9,764 nt of DNA, from positions 1 to 9,764 of the forward strand of contig CAMIXP010000043.1 of assembly GCA_946402785.1 (NCBI GenBank), given 5' to 3'. The DNA is from an uncultured Caryophanales bacterium (lineage in GTDB: Bacteria; Bacillota_I; Bacilli_A; RF39; UBA660). Below the pieces are notes generated by a model. The model did no database searches and was not told where the DNA came from. It was given only the letters and a program-made list of their open reading frames with translations. The translations under genes and the position numbers were made by a program. Position 1 is the first letter of the stretch. The number at the start of each line of letters is the position of its first letter. This document shows, one piece after another, positions 1 to 6,867 of this stretch.

Positions 1-658
1 ATCCGATTCCATTTGGGGTTCTTAAGAAACCATGTCCTGTGGAAAAACCATTTTTAAATAATTTATTTAAATCGATTTGTGTACAAGTTGTTGTACCCAT
101 TGCCCAGAAATCAAGGTCATGAATATGAATATAACCTTCATCATGAGCTTTCGCATATTTAGAATCCATTAAGTAAGCTTTTGCAAACTCTCTTGATACG
201 GTAGAACCGAAGTGAAGCATTGTTCCCATAGGTCCATCTCCATCAACGTTTGCATTTTCTCTTTTTGCATTTTCTTCTGTTGCTGTCTTTAATCCTAATG
301 CTTCAATGGATTTAACGAATTTGTGTTGTTGTTTTACAACAAATGCATCACGGCTTGCAGCACGTCTTTCACGATATCCTTTGAATGATTCATAAACTGT
401 ATCATATTTTAATTTTTTAAGAATCTCTTCAATAGCATCGCTGATGTCTTCTACACCAATCGTCTTTCTATCTTTATATTCTTTCTTGATATAATCAAGT
501 ACTTTCTCTTTTACTTTATTAACTTCTTTTTCATCATACTCTTCGTAGACACTATCAAATCCCTTTTTAATAGCGATCGCTACTTTTGTATCATCGAAGT
601 TAACCCTTTGACCACTACGTTTTACGACAGTGATTTCATCAAAAAAATCTTTGTCCAT
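1..658 (-). CDS. nrdD: Anaerobic ribonucleoside-triphosphate reductase, N-terminal part (runs off left edge)
   Basis: Class III (glycyl-radical) ribonucleotide reductase, which makes dNTPs from NTPs without oxygen in the cytoplasm. Translating the minus strand from the ATG at 658 gives 219 codons with no stop, so the 3' part, including the glycyl-radical site, lies outside the window. Residues about 8-105 form an ATP-cone: VVKRSGQRVNF near the start, then a helical stretch ending in YRERRAASRDAF. This is the allosteric ATP/dATP-binding module. Residues 147-219 start the catalytic domain, with YIHIHDLDFWAMGTTTCTQ (176-194) and GFSTGHGFLRTPNG (204-217), both hallmarks of NrdD; Cys192 in the GTTTC stretch matches a conserved position. 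The start is supported by GGGAGG at 667-672, eight bases upstream. It is transcribed separately from 925-2547, whose terminator lies in between. Its partner activase NrdG would be expected downstream, off the window. Confidence 0.95.
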   Translation of the reverse strand, partial: MDKDFFDEITVVKRSGQRVNFDDTKVAIAIKKGFDSVYEEYDEKEVNKVKEKVLDYIKKEYKDRKTIGVEDISDAIEEILKKLKYDTVYESFKGYRERRAASRDAFVVKQQHKFVKSIEALGLKTATEENAKRENANVDGDGPMGTMLHFGSTVSREFAKAYLMDSKYAKAHDEGYIHIHDLDFWAMGTTTCTQIDLNKLFKNGFSTGHGFLRTPNGIG

Positions 659-711
659 ATATGTTTCCTCCCTATTCATATATTCTATTTTTCTTCGGCT
701 ACAATAAGTGT

Positions 712-717
712 ATCATA
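712..717 (-). promoter_or_regulatory. Weak candidate -10 box for nrdD
   Basis: On the minus strand TATGAT lies about 54 bases before the nrdD start codon. Seventeen bases upstream is AAAACA, which is a poor -35 box. The surroundings are almost entirely A/T, so hexamer matches occur easily by chance. A second option further upstream, TTGAAA followed after 19 bases by TATAAA, is no better. The position is plausible, but this is a guess. Confidence 0.25.
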
Positions 718-861
718 TGTTTTAATTTTTTATATGTTTTTTTTGCTACTTTTTTTCAATTTTACATTTTTATTTTTTGGAGTTTTTTAATTTTTTCTTC
801 CAAAAAAACATTTTATCGTTGATAAATAAAGAAATTAGAAATTGGAACTTTTTTTGTTCGA

Positions 862-875
862 TTTACACGTGTAAA
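862..875. promoter_or_regulatory. Perfect 14-base palindrome, possible operator
   Basis: TTTACACGTGTAAA is a perfect inverted repeat with a central CG. It lies in the 235-base gap between the terminator of the surface-protein gene and nrdD, about 190 bases upstream of the nrdD start. Even-length palindromes centred on CG are typical of LacI-family operators, but no regulator is visible here and no strong promoter overlaps it. Two copies of TTGGAAC (842-848 and 887-893) flank it at similar distances in the same orientation. The rest of the gap is A and T runs with no recognisable gene. A regulatory role is inference only. Confidence 0.3.
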
Positions 876-893
876 AAATGTCTATTTTGGAAC

Positions 894-924
894 AAAAAAA
901 CTAGCCTTTCGACTAGCCTCTTTT
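894..924 (-). terminator. Rho-independent terminator of the surface-protein gene
   Basis: Immediately after the TAA stop at 925, the minus strand reads GAGGCTAGTC, GAAA, GGCTAGTT and then a T run. As RNA, GGCUAGUC pairs with GGCUAGUU, using three G-U wobbles, across a GAAA tetraloop closed by C-G, followed by U residues. The upstream A run can extend the stem by pairing with the U tract. On the plus strand the wobbles become A-C mismatches, so the hairpin should work only for minus-strand transcription. Confidence 0.8.
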
Positions 925-2547
925 TTAACTGAATGTATATGGGTTTTCTGGAGATCCGTCTCCTCCACTTAACGCTATCGTTGGTTTTAGATAAACACAT
1001 GGAGCATAGTTATAACTATTGGTGTTTGAAGTAACAGTCGTATATGCTGAAAGCCCTGCGGACGTTATATAATATACCTGATTATTGGCTGATGATGGTC
1101 TTTTTATCATCGTCCATTGGAAGGTAGTTGTATTATATAACCAGTTATTTGTACGGCATTTATTCGAGTATCCACTAGAGTTCATTTGGGCTGCTATACA
1201 GGTTGATCTGGTAGAGGTGTCTCCTCCGCTTGTTGCATACCCATAATCGGATGGAGCAAACAGACCTATTTTGAAGGCTGTTGCTGTTTTTTCAGCATGC
1301 TCTTTTTCATAGAAATTCGTCGTAGTCCATTTGTTGTCTACGCCACCAATATTCCATTTTGTCTCTAAAATCATATCTTTATATTTTGAATTTAGGGAAT
1401 TTAAATAGGTTCCATTTAATGTGTTATACATGTTTGATGTAAGCCAATCATTACTTGCTGTTGAATTCCATTGTGCTCCACTATAATCAAGGCTTGCTTT
1501 TAGTATTTTGAAGGATGGAGCATCCCCTACATCATTCATAACACCAATGATTCTCCATATTTCACAGTTTTCTCCATTATTATCACAATTAAACTTTGCA
1601 TAATTACATGGATTGGTTCCAATAAAGCGTAGGTTGTTCTCTGGTTGACCATCATAGGCAAGTTTTGTCGTACAAGATGTAAGGTCTGGTTGTACGGTAT
1701 AGATTCCTTCTGAATCAGGTGTTTCCCCATCTAGTAATTGCGTAATTGTTTCCGCACCTGTTGCTTTCTTATGAATGGTGTATTCTTTATTATAATCCAA
1801 ATCAGGTAGTGTTAGAATTCCTCCTGATAGACTGTAATCATTTGAAGATATCTCATTTCCATCGGAATCTGTTATTGTAATATTTCCTTCATAATTTCCT
1901 AAGTTTACTTGTGGAGTAAATGAATAACGGGAAGATGAATAACTAGTACTTCTAATTTCTTCTTCTGTTTCTCCACGATTGTTTGTTAGACCATCATAAT
2001 GAATTGTGACCATATTCGTGAAACAACACATTATTTCGTTTGTTAAAGTTTGATTGGTAATATTGTTTCCATCTATATAAGAAAATGTGATATAAAATGT
2101 ATAGTCTTCTCTTACAGGAATCACTGTTAATCCCGGATCAATTCCAGATACTTCTGCTTTTATATTTGCATTGGTTGGTGTACCAGAGTCAAGATTCATA
2201 TCCACTATTTCATTAAAAATCCAACTAAAAGTATCATAATTATGTACAGTTACTTCTACCTTTGCATAACTCGTCGGTGTATTATTTAATTCTAACTCAT
2301 ATGCAAAGTTTGATTCATTCATTTGTTTTATTTTAAAAGAGGAAGTATCTCCCTCATAATACTTTATTTTTACGAGAGATACTTTTTCATATGATTTATC
2401 AAATTGAGCAAGTTGGACATTTCCATTCACAAATAAGATTGCTTCTAAATAAGAATAACCAAATCCTAACAATAGAAAGAATAATAGTAATGACATCATG
2501 ATATATTTTCGCTTATAGATTGTTTTATAGATGTTCTTTTTCGCCAT
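925..2547 (-). CDS. Membrane-anchored multidomain surface protein, unknown function
   Basis: 540-residue predicted surface protein. A basic N-terminus (residues 1-15) is followed by a hydrophobic helix (about 16-38), either a membrane anchor or a signal peptide. The stretch around LGFGYSYLEAILFVNG loosely recalls SipW-type leaders of TasA/camelysin-like proteins. Residues about 45-200 look like a beta-rich domain, and about 206-262 an Ig-like one (YSFTP to YTIHK). Residues 291-540 hold a Cys- and Trp-rich module with IWRIIGVMND (330-339), IGLFAPSDYGYATSGG (427-442) and the ending VYLKPTIALSGGDGSPENPYTFS (518-540, key residues YLKP and GDGSPENPY). From memory, similar modules, sometimes DUF6273-like, recur in surface proteins of uncultured gut Bacilli. 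There is no LPXTG or C-terminal membrane helix. The start at 2547 is chosen because AAGGAGG lies six bases upstream. A longer frame from 2589 would begin inside the -10 box and has no ribosome site. Monocistronic: own promoter, own terminator. Confidence 0.8.
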   Translation of the reverse strand: MAKKNIYKTIYKRKYIMMSLLLFFLLLGFGYSYLEAILFVNGNVQLAQFDKSYEKVSLVKIKYYEGDTSSFKIKQMNESNFAYELELNNTPTSYAKVEVTVHNYDTFSWIFNEIVDMNLDSGTPTNANIKAEVSGIDPGLTVIPVREDYTFYITFSYIDGNNITNQTLTNEIMCCFTNMVTIHYDGLTNNRGETEEEIRSTSYSSSRYSFTPQVNLGNYEGNITITDSDGNEISSNDYSLSGGILTLPDLDYNKEYTIHKKATGAETITQLLDGETPDSEGIYTVQPDLTSCTTKLAYDGQPENNLRFIGTNPCNYAKFNCDNNGENCEIWRIIGVMNDVGDAPSFKILKASLDYSGAQWNSTASNDWLTSNMYNTLNGTYLNSLNSKYKDMILETKWNIGGVDNKWTTTNFYEKEHAEKTATAFKIGLFAPSDYGYATSGGDTSTRSTCIAAQMNSSGYSNKCRTNNWLYNTTTFQWTMIKRPSSANNQVYYITSAGLSAYTTVTSNTNSYNYAPCVYLKPTIALSGGDGSPENPYTFS

Positions 2548-2553
2548 TCTATT

Positions 2554-2560
2554 CCTCCTT
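2554..2560 (-). promoter_or_regulatory. Shine-Dalgarno site deciding the 2547 start
   Basis: AAGGAGG on the minus strand, six bases before the ATG at 2547. It fixes the start of the surface protein 14 codons inside the longest open frame, placing a basic segment and then the membrane helix at the N-terminus. Confidence 0.85.
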
Positions 2561-2577
2561 CCTACTATCTCAATATT

Positions 2578-2586
2578 ATTATAACA
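2578..2586 (-). promoter_or_regulatory. Extended -10 promoter of the surface-protein gene
   Basis: On the minus strand TGTTATAAT is a perfect TATAAT with the TGn extension. It lies just downstream of the helD terminator and 30 bases before the ATG at 2547. No good -35 box is found 17 bases upstream (about AAGTCT), which is common for extended -10 promoters. This allows expression of the surface protein independently of the upstream operon. Confidence 0.7.
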
Positions 2587-2617
2587 CACCTTCTTTCAAA
2601 AGACTTTTTTACTCAAC

Positions 2618-2645
2618 AAAAAAACAAGTATTTGACAACTTGTTT
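2618..2645 (-). terminator. Rho-independent terminator at the end of the glycan/helD operon
   Basis: Directly after the helD stop codon, the minus strand reads AAAACAAGT, TGTCAAAT, ACTTGTTTTTTT. ACAAGT pairs with ACTTGT, extended by A-T pairs, over an eight-base loop, followed by a T run. It separates the operon from the surface-protein promoter a few dozen bases further on. The A/T symmetry means it might also act weakly on the plus strand. Confidence 0.8.
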
Positions 2646-4835
2646 TTATTGTTTTATATATTGTTTTTGCTTTTCTAACTGACCTTGTAGTGGTTTTGTT
2701 AGTTCTCCTGCATAAACAATATCTAATTCATGTAATGCTCTTGTAAGGGCTACATATAATAGTTTCATATCTAGTGGATTATCAGATGAATAGATATCTT
2801 CTCCTGCATCATTAATGATAACAGCATCGAACTCTAGACCCTTTGCTAATTGATTGGATATGGTACAAACCTTAAATCTTTCATCCGATACATCATCATT
2901 TGGTCCTACATTTGGAATATCGATTCCAAGAGCAGCTAGATCATCGTTGATATAGTTAGATAGAAGGTTCGTTTTACTAATAATAGCAATATTTTTATAA
3001 CCTTTTTTCTTTAATTCTTCCAGTTTCTTTGCAATCTTTTCTGGAATATCTGATCTTTTCTCCACTCCTGTTAATTGTACAGGTTCTCCATGTCTAATGA
3101 CCATATCTGATCGATTGAGACCGATACTTTCTGCTACATCATCGGCAGCATCCATAATTTCTGCTGTTGTACGATAACTCTTATTAAAGTTAACAATTTC
3201 TCCTTTGTTTTGGAACATAGCTTGATTTACTTCTTCCCAATTGTTGATTCCTCTGTAGTCATAAATAGACTGTGCTAAGTCTCCAAAGATACTGAATGTT
3301 GCGTTCGGTAGTGCTTTTCTTAAGACATAGAAATTGAATTCTCCTAGATCTTGTGCTTCATCTACTACTACGTGTTTCATAGACTGATAACTTCTGTCAG
3401 GAGAAAGCACGGATTTAATATAGATTAAAGCTGCCAAATCTTCGAAATCATAGGAACCTTCTTTTATGTTTTTTGTGGTCTCTTTCTTTAAAGATTTGAT
3501 ATTTTTAAACCCAGAAGAATTAAAATCTTCTATGGTACTTATAAATAGTTTATAGACTTTTGTAGGCTCTATTTTGGCTTTATTAAAGTATCTTTTCAAA
3601 AGATTTCTACCATTCTTTCTTAATTCTTCTCTTCCCTTTTGAATTGTCTTTTGAATGGCCTCTTTTTCTTCTTTTGTTTGTGCTTCTCTAAACTTATCAT
3701 AATAAAGAGATGTGAAACTTGATTCTAGATCTTCTTCTTTTGCTTCTATTAATCTACATAGTCTTTCAATGGTATAGTTTATTCTACTTCCTAACGTATT
3801 GTAGAATTTTGGATCATTCGTTTCTTCAAATACTTTTTGTATTTCTTCTGGAGATAATACTTGGAAATCTCCTAGCATTAGTGGCTTATCTGTTAGACTG
3901 CGCATAAATACTTGTAGGAAGTTTTCTAACATTTTTTGATATTCCATAGAACATTTGAATTTATCGATATCGTTTCCTTTTCCGGCGATACTTGCGACTA
4001 CTTTCTTTTCTGATGGTCGAATGGTTATATCTTCTTCTATATAGTCTTTTGCAAATCCTTCAAACGTACATTGTTCTACTCCTGAAACATCTAATTCTGG
4101 AAGAACTGATTTAATATATTTCAAAAAGACTGGATTTGGACCAATTACTAGGTATTGGTTTTGTCTTACTGTTTTTAGATAGTTATAGACTAAATAGGCA
4201 ATTCTATGAAGAGCAACGGTTGTCTTTCCAGATCCTGCTACTCCTTGAATGATTAAATTCTCCATCATCTTTTTACGAATGACATCGTTTTGTTCCTTCT
4301 GAATCGTCGCAACAATACTTTTTAATCTTGCATCATTATTGGTATTTAAATATTTTTGAAGAAGACTATCATTGGATACTAAGTCTACATCATAGTAATC
4401 TTGTAGTTCTCCCTCTTCAATTTCAAATTGTCTTTTTAAATCCAAATCTCCTTTTATGATTCCATCTGGTGCTTCATACTGGCACTTACCTAGTTCTGCA
4501 TCATAGTATAAAGAACTAATTGGTGCTCTCCAGTCTGTTACCACAATATTGGCATCTTTCATGACTCCATTCTTTCCTATATATATAGGATGAGGTTTTT
4601 CTTCCCCTTCTTCTCGGAAATCAATTCTTGCGAAATATGGATTATCTAAAGATGCTTCTAGATTGGCAATATGAACTTTCTTAAAGTCTGCCATTCTCCA
4701 TAGTTCTTCTCTACTACCAATAAAATCATTAAACATTCTTTGAAGATTTGATTTTTCTTCGTTTAATTGTTCTGCGATTAGTTGCAGAACACTTTTTAGT
4801 TTTTCTTGCTCGAAAGCAAAATCTTTCTTTTCCAT
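2646..4835 (-). CDS. helD: HelD-type superfamily 1 ATPase, RNA polymerase recycling factor
   Basis: 729 residues, close to the size of known Firmicute HelD. HelD is a UvrD/Rep-like ATPase that binds RNA polymerase, inserts arms into its channels and frees stalled or post-termination enzyme from DNA and RNA. Visible motifs in order: an N-terminal coiled-coil-prone segment (residues 1-60, the expected secondary-channel arm); DWRAPISSLYYD (101-112), characteristic of HelD; a Q-motif-like region (176-187); Walker A GVAGSGKTT (198-206); a helical inserted region (about 290-460) between the ATPase halves; Walker B VVVDEAQD (489-496); motif III GDLAQSIYDYRG (518-529); SYRTT (553-557); KGLEFD (665-670); and LLYVALTRA (692-700). 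All ATPase motifs look intact. GGGGG lies seven bases before the ATG at 4835. It follows the Nudix gene by 24 bases and ends the operon. A generic DNA helicase is less likely given the DWRAP segment and the large insertion. Confidence 0.9.
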   Translation of the reverse strand: MEKKDFAFEQEKLKSVLQLIAEQLNEEKSNLQRMFNDFIGSREELWRMADFKKVHIANLEASLDNPYFARIDFREEGEEKPHPIYIGKNGVMKDANIVVTDWRAPISSLYYDAELGKCQYEAPDGIIKGDLDLKRQFEIEEGELQDYYDVDLVSNDSLLQKYLNTNNDARLKSIVATIQKEQNDVIRKKMMENLIIQGVAGSGKTTVALHRIAYLVYNYLKTVRQNQYLVIGPNPVFLKYIKSVLPELDVSGVEQCTFEGFAKDYIEEDITIRPSEKKVVASIAGKGNDIDKFKCSMEYQKMLENFLQVFMRSLTDKPLMLGDFQVLSPEEIQKVFEETNDPKFYNTLGSRINYTIERLCRLIEAKEEDLESSFTSLYYDKFREAQTKEEKEAIQKTIQKGREELRKNGRNLLKRYFNKAKIEPTKVYKLFISTIEDFNSSGFKNIKSLKKETTKNIKEGSYDFEDLAALIYIKSVLSPDRSYQSMKHVVVDEAQDLGEFNFYVLRKALPNATFSIFGDLAQSIYDYRGINNWEEVNQAMFQNKGEIVNFNKSYRTTAEIMDAADDVAESIGLNRSDMVIRHGEPVQLTGVEKRSDIPEKIAKKLEELKKKGYKNIAIISKTNLLSNYINDDLAALGIDIPNVGPNDDVSDERFKVCTISNQLAKGLEFDAVIINDAGEDIYSSDNPLDMKLLYVALTRALHELDIVYAGELTKPLQGQLEKQKQYIKQ

Positions 4836-4859
4836 TTCATTTCCCCCTGATTTTTCAAA

Positions 4860-5408
4860 TTACTCTTTATCCTTTTTCTTATAGACTGGTTTCCCATCTT
4901 CAAATACTAGATATCGATTATAATACTTTTCTACATATTCTTTCAAGACTAAGAATCCAGTATCGCTTGCTAATCCTTTTTGAATCATTTTTTCAAATTC
5001 TTTGATGGATACCCATTTAGCTGCTTGTACTTCATCTTCTTGTAGTTTTAAGGTAGATGGATCTACTTCTGATTTTAATAAGAATACTTCTACAAAGTCA
5101 TTGATTCTTGCATAAGAACCAATAAATCTTAAATCTTCTTTTTTAGCTTTGATTCCTAGTTCTTCTTTTAATTCTCTTAAAGCACCTTTGATGGCATTAT
5201 CTCCAGCAATAGCTCCTCCGGATGCAGTTTCCCACATATTAGGACATTTTTTTGCGGTTGCTAATCGTTGTTGAATTAAGATTTCTTCTTGATCATTCAT
5301 AATCCATACAAAGCAAGATAGTCGGAATTCTCCTTCCGTTAATTCTTTCCTTCCTTTGGTATAATGCATCTTTTCATGCTTATCATTATATATATCTACG
5401 AGTTCCAT
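4860..5408 (-). CDS. Nudix hydrolase
   Basis: 182-residue cytoplasmic Nudix-family enzyme, expected to hydrolyse a nucleoside-diphosphate-linked or similar pyrophosphate using Mg2+. The Nudix box spans residues 64-86, from GGAIAGD through RELKEELGI. The metal-binding REUxEE part (R78, E79, E82, E83) and G85 are intact, but the usual Glu at box position 7 is Asp70. The upstream strand FVWIMNDQEEILIQQR (33-48) and NMWETASGG (57-65) resemble the YfcD/isopentenyl-diphosphate-isomerase-like Nudix group. The substrate cannot be told from sequence. The ATG at 5408 is one base after the stop of the transferase gene, and its AGGAGG ribosome site lies inside the last codons of that gene, so translation is probably coupled. 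Within a sugar operon it could clean up or trim nucleotide sugars; that is inference. Confidence 0.88.
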   Translation of the reverse strand: MELVDIYNDKHEKMHYTKGRKELTEGEFRLSCFVWIMNDQEEILIQQRLATAKKCPNMWETASGGAIAGDNAIKGALRELKEELGIKAKKEDLRFIGSYARINDFVEVFLLKSEVDPSTLKLQEDEVQAAKWVSIKEFEKMIQKGLASDTGFLVLKEYVEKYYNRYLVFEDGKPVYKKKDKE

Positions 5409-5409
5409 C

Positions 5410-6852
5410 TTAACCTCCTATAATCTTTTTGATTTCCTTTTTTATATTTTCTTTACTGTTCATTTTCCATATCTTTTCAATATCTTTATCTAAAGGAGTT
5501 ATATCATGTCTACCTAGATATTTCAATACATCTTCTGGTTTGTCAATGAAGTAAGCTCCTTTTTTAATATCTTTTAAGATATCCACTGTTTCAATCGAAC
5601 CAAACATGGATTCTATGACTAAGGTTGGTACTTTTAAAGCAAATCCTTCATATAAAGAAGTTGAATAGGATCCAATTTGTATTTCTGCTTCTTTTTGTAG
5701 ATCATAGATTGTTTTCTCTGTTTTAATCTCTGTAATATTATCCTTCTTTAAACATTCATAATTCTTTGGTATTTCACTAGGATGATATTTAAATGTTATA
5801 TGATAATCCGTATCTTTGATTAAATCTGCTAATTCTGCTGTCCATTTCGAAATAGCATCTCCTATGGTTGATTGGCTTACAATTAAGATTTCTTTTTTTC
5901 TTTTTGTTCTACTCTTACTTAATTCTTTTATTTTTTCTTCAAAGAAAGGGAATCCTACTGGAATTACTTTCTTTTCATCTTTGATTGTTAAAGCATAATG
6001 ATTAACTTGTAGATCTCCAAAAGAGAAAATATACTGATTATCATTATGAATAGTTGCCATATCATAGGTATGATTTACTAGTGGATCAATCTTGGTAATG
6101 GTACCATGCTGTATTTCAATGGTTGGGATATTTTGTAGATTGCATTCATGGATGATCATTTGTTTAAAGATACCTGGCATGTAGTATAACATAACTGCTT
6201 TTGGATTAATCTTACGAATGATTCTTTTTACATAATACCAATCTTTATCTAATCGAATGATGGAGTCAATAAAGAATTCTTTGAAGTTCACAATCGGATG
6301 TCCTTTTTTATACCAGGAATTTAAAATGGTATGTACTTCTTCATATTCCTTTAGAATCTTTTTGTATTTGATTGGATGGATGATTTTATAAATTCTTTTC
6401 CTTATTATATGCATGAGTTCATGAATATCTGTTAAGTAGATATCTTCTGTATATAGTGGAAACTCATGAGCATTATTGGATACTCCTAAAGAGCAGTATG
6501 TTGGTTCTTCTATTGCCTTTACTTTGTAGTCTTCTTTTAAATAATCGATATAGTAGTCTACTATATTACTTCTATATCCTTTCTTTGTTTTTACTCTTCT
6601 TGGTTGGGCTACTACTAAGATGTCATAATCTTTCTTCTTTAAAAAATAGTCTTTGAAGTTCTTTAATCTTAAAGCATATTTAGAGAAGGAGAATTTTGTT
6701 TTGGAAAACATTTCTGAGGTTTGTGAGATGGTTGAATTGGTTTCACATGAGACAACTGGTCTTATATATTCCCAATAACAAATACCAAATAGTTTTCTTT
6801 GGAACAATTTTGATTCTTGTTCTTTCTTTAAGAAGATATTAATGGCTTCCAT
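5410..6852 (-). CDS. Putative surface-glycan glycosyl- or glycerophosphotransferase (GT-B-like)
   Basis: 480-residue protein without membrane helices, resembling GT-B-fold capsule and teichoic-acid transferases. Motifs: CYWEYIRP (25-32), an N-terminal W..iR element I recall from surface-carbohydrate transferases; PKAVMLYYMPGI (217-228) and IPTIEIQHG (242-250), a strand ending in the HG seen in CDP-glycerol transferases and capsule proteins; ILIVSQSTIGD (322-332); FKYHPSE (354-360), the HP motif; and GSYSTSLYEGF (394-404), matching the S/T motif that closes the donor site in bacterial sialyl- and polysialyltransferases and CDP-glycerol transferases. Together with the NeuC gene this suggests transfer of a CMP- or CDP-activated unit, perhaps a nonulosonic acid, at the inner membrane face. 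Donor and acceptor are unknown. AAAGGAGG five to six bases upstream supports the ATG at 6852; the gap to the radical SAM gene is 15 bases. Confidence 0.65.
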   Translation of the reverse strand: MEAINIFLKKEQESKLFQRKLFGICYWEYIRPVVSCETNSTISQTSEMFSKTKFSFSKYALRLKNFKDYFLKKKDYDILVVAQPRRVKTKKGYRSNIVDYYIDYLKEDYKVKAIEEPTYCSLGVSNNAHEFPLYTEDIYLTDIHELMHIIRKRIYKIIHPIKYKKILKEYEEVHTILNSWYKKGHPIVNFKEFFIDSIIRLDKDWYYVKRIIRKINPKAVMLYYMPGIFKQMIIHECNLQNIPTIEIQHGTITKIDPLVNHTYDMATIHNDNQYIFSFGDLQVNHYALTIKDEKKVIPVGFPFFEEKIKELSKSRTKRKKEILIVSQSTIGDAISKWTAELADLIKDTDYHITFKYHPSEIPKNYECLKKDNITEIKTEKTIYDLQKEAEIQIGSYSTSLYEGFALKVPTLVIESMFGSIETVDILKDIKKGAYFIDKPEDVLKYLGRHDITPLDKDIEKIWKMNSKENIKKEIKKIIGG

Positions 6853-6867
6853 ACAAACTCCTCCTTT

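Noticed and set aside
695..712. Possible NrdR box (ACACTTATTGT on the minus strand) before nrdD
   Set aside because: Only part of one half resembles the known 16-base palindrome and no tandem second box at the usual spacing is seen.
608..790. Plus-strand open frame rich in Phe and Ile
   Set aside because: It is antisense to the nrdD start and then reads T-rich intergenic DNA; no ribosome site and low-complexity composition.
844..860. LexA-like site GAAC-T7-GTTC
   Set aside because: The spacer is seven bases; Firmicute LexA sites need four between GAAC and GTTC.
1536..1730. Second minus-strand frame inside the surface-protein gene
   Set aside because: It is wholly inside a well-supported gene in another frame, with no domain and no ribosome site.
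2548..2589. Longer start for the surface protein at 2589 (adding MCYNNIEIVGRRNR)
   Set aside because: That ATG sits at the -10 promoter box and has no ribosome site, while AAGGAGG lies correctly spaced before the ATG at 2547.
3719..5005. Plus-strand open frames at 3719-3907 and 4748-5005
   Set aside because: They are antisense to helD and the Nudix gene, rich in Leu/Ile as expected from reversed A-rich codons, and have no ribosome site or domain.
5816..6656. Plus-strand open frames at 5816-5998 and 6456-6656
   Set aside because: They are antisense to the transferase gene, hydrophobic only because of the T-rich complement of Lys/Glu codons.
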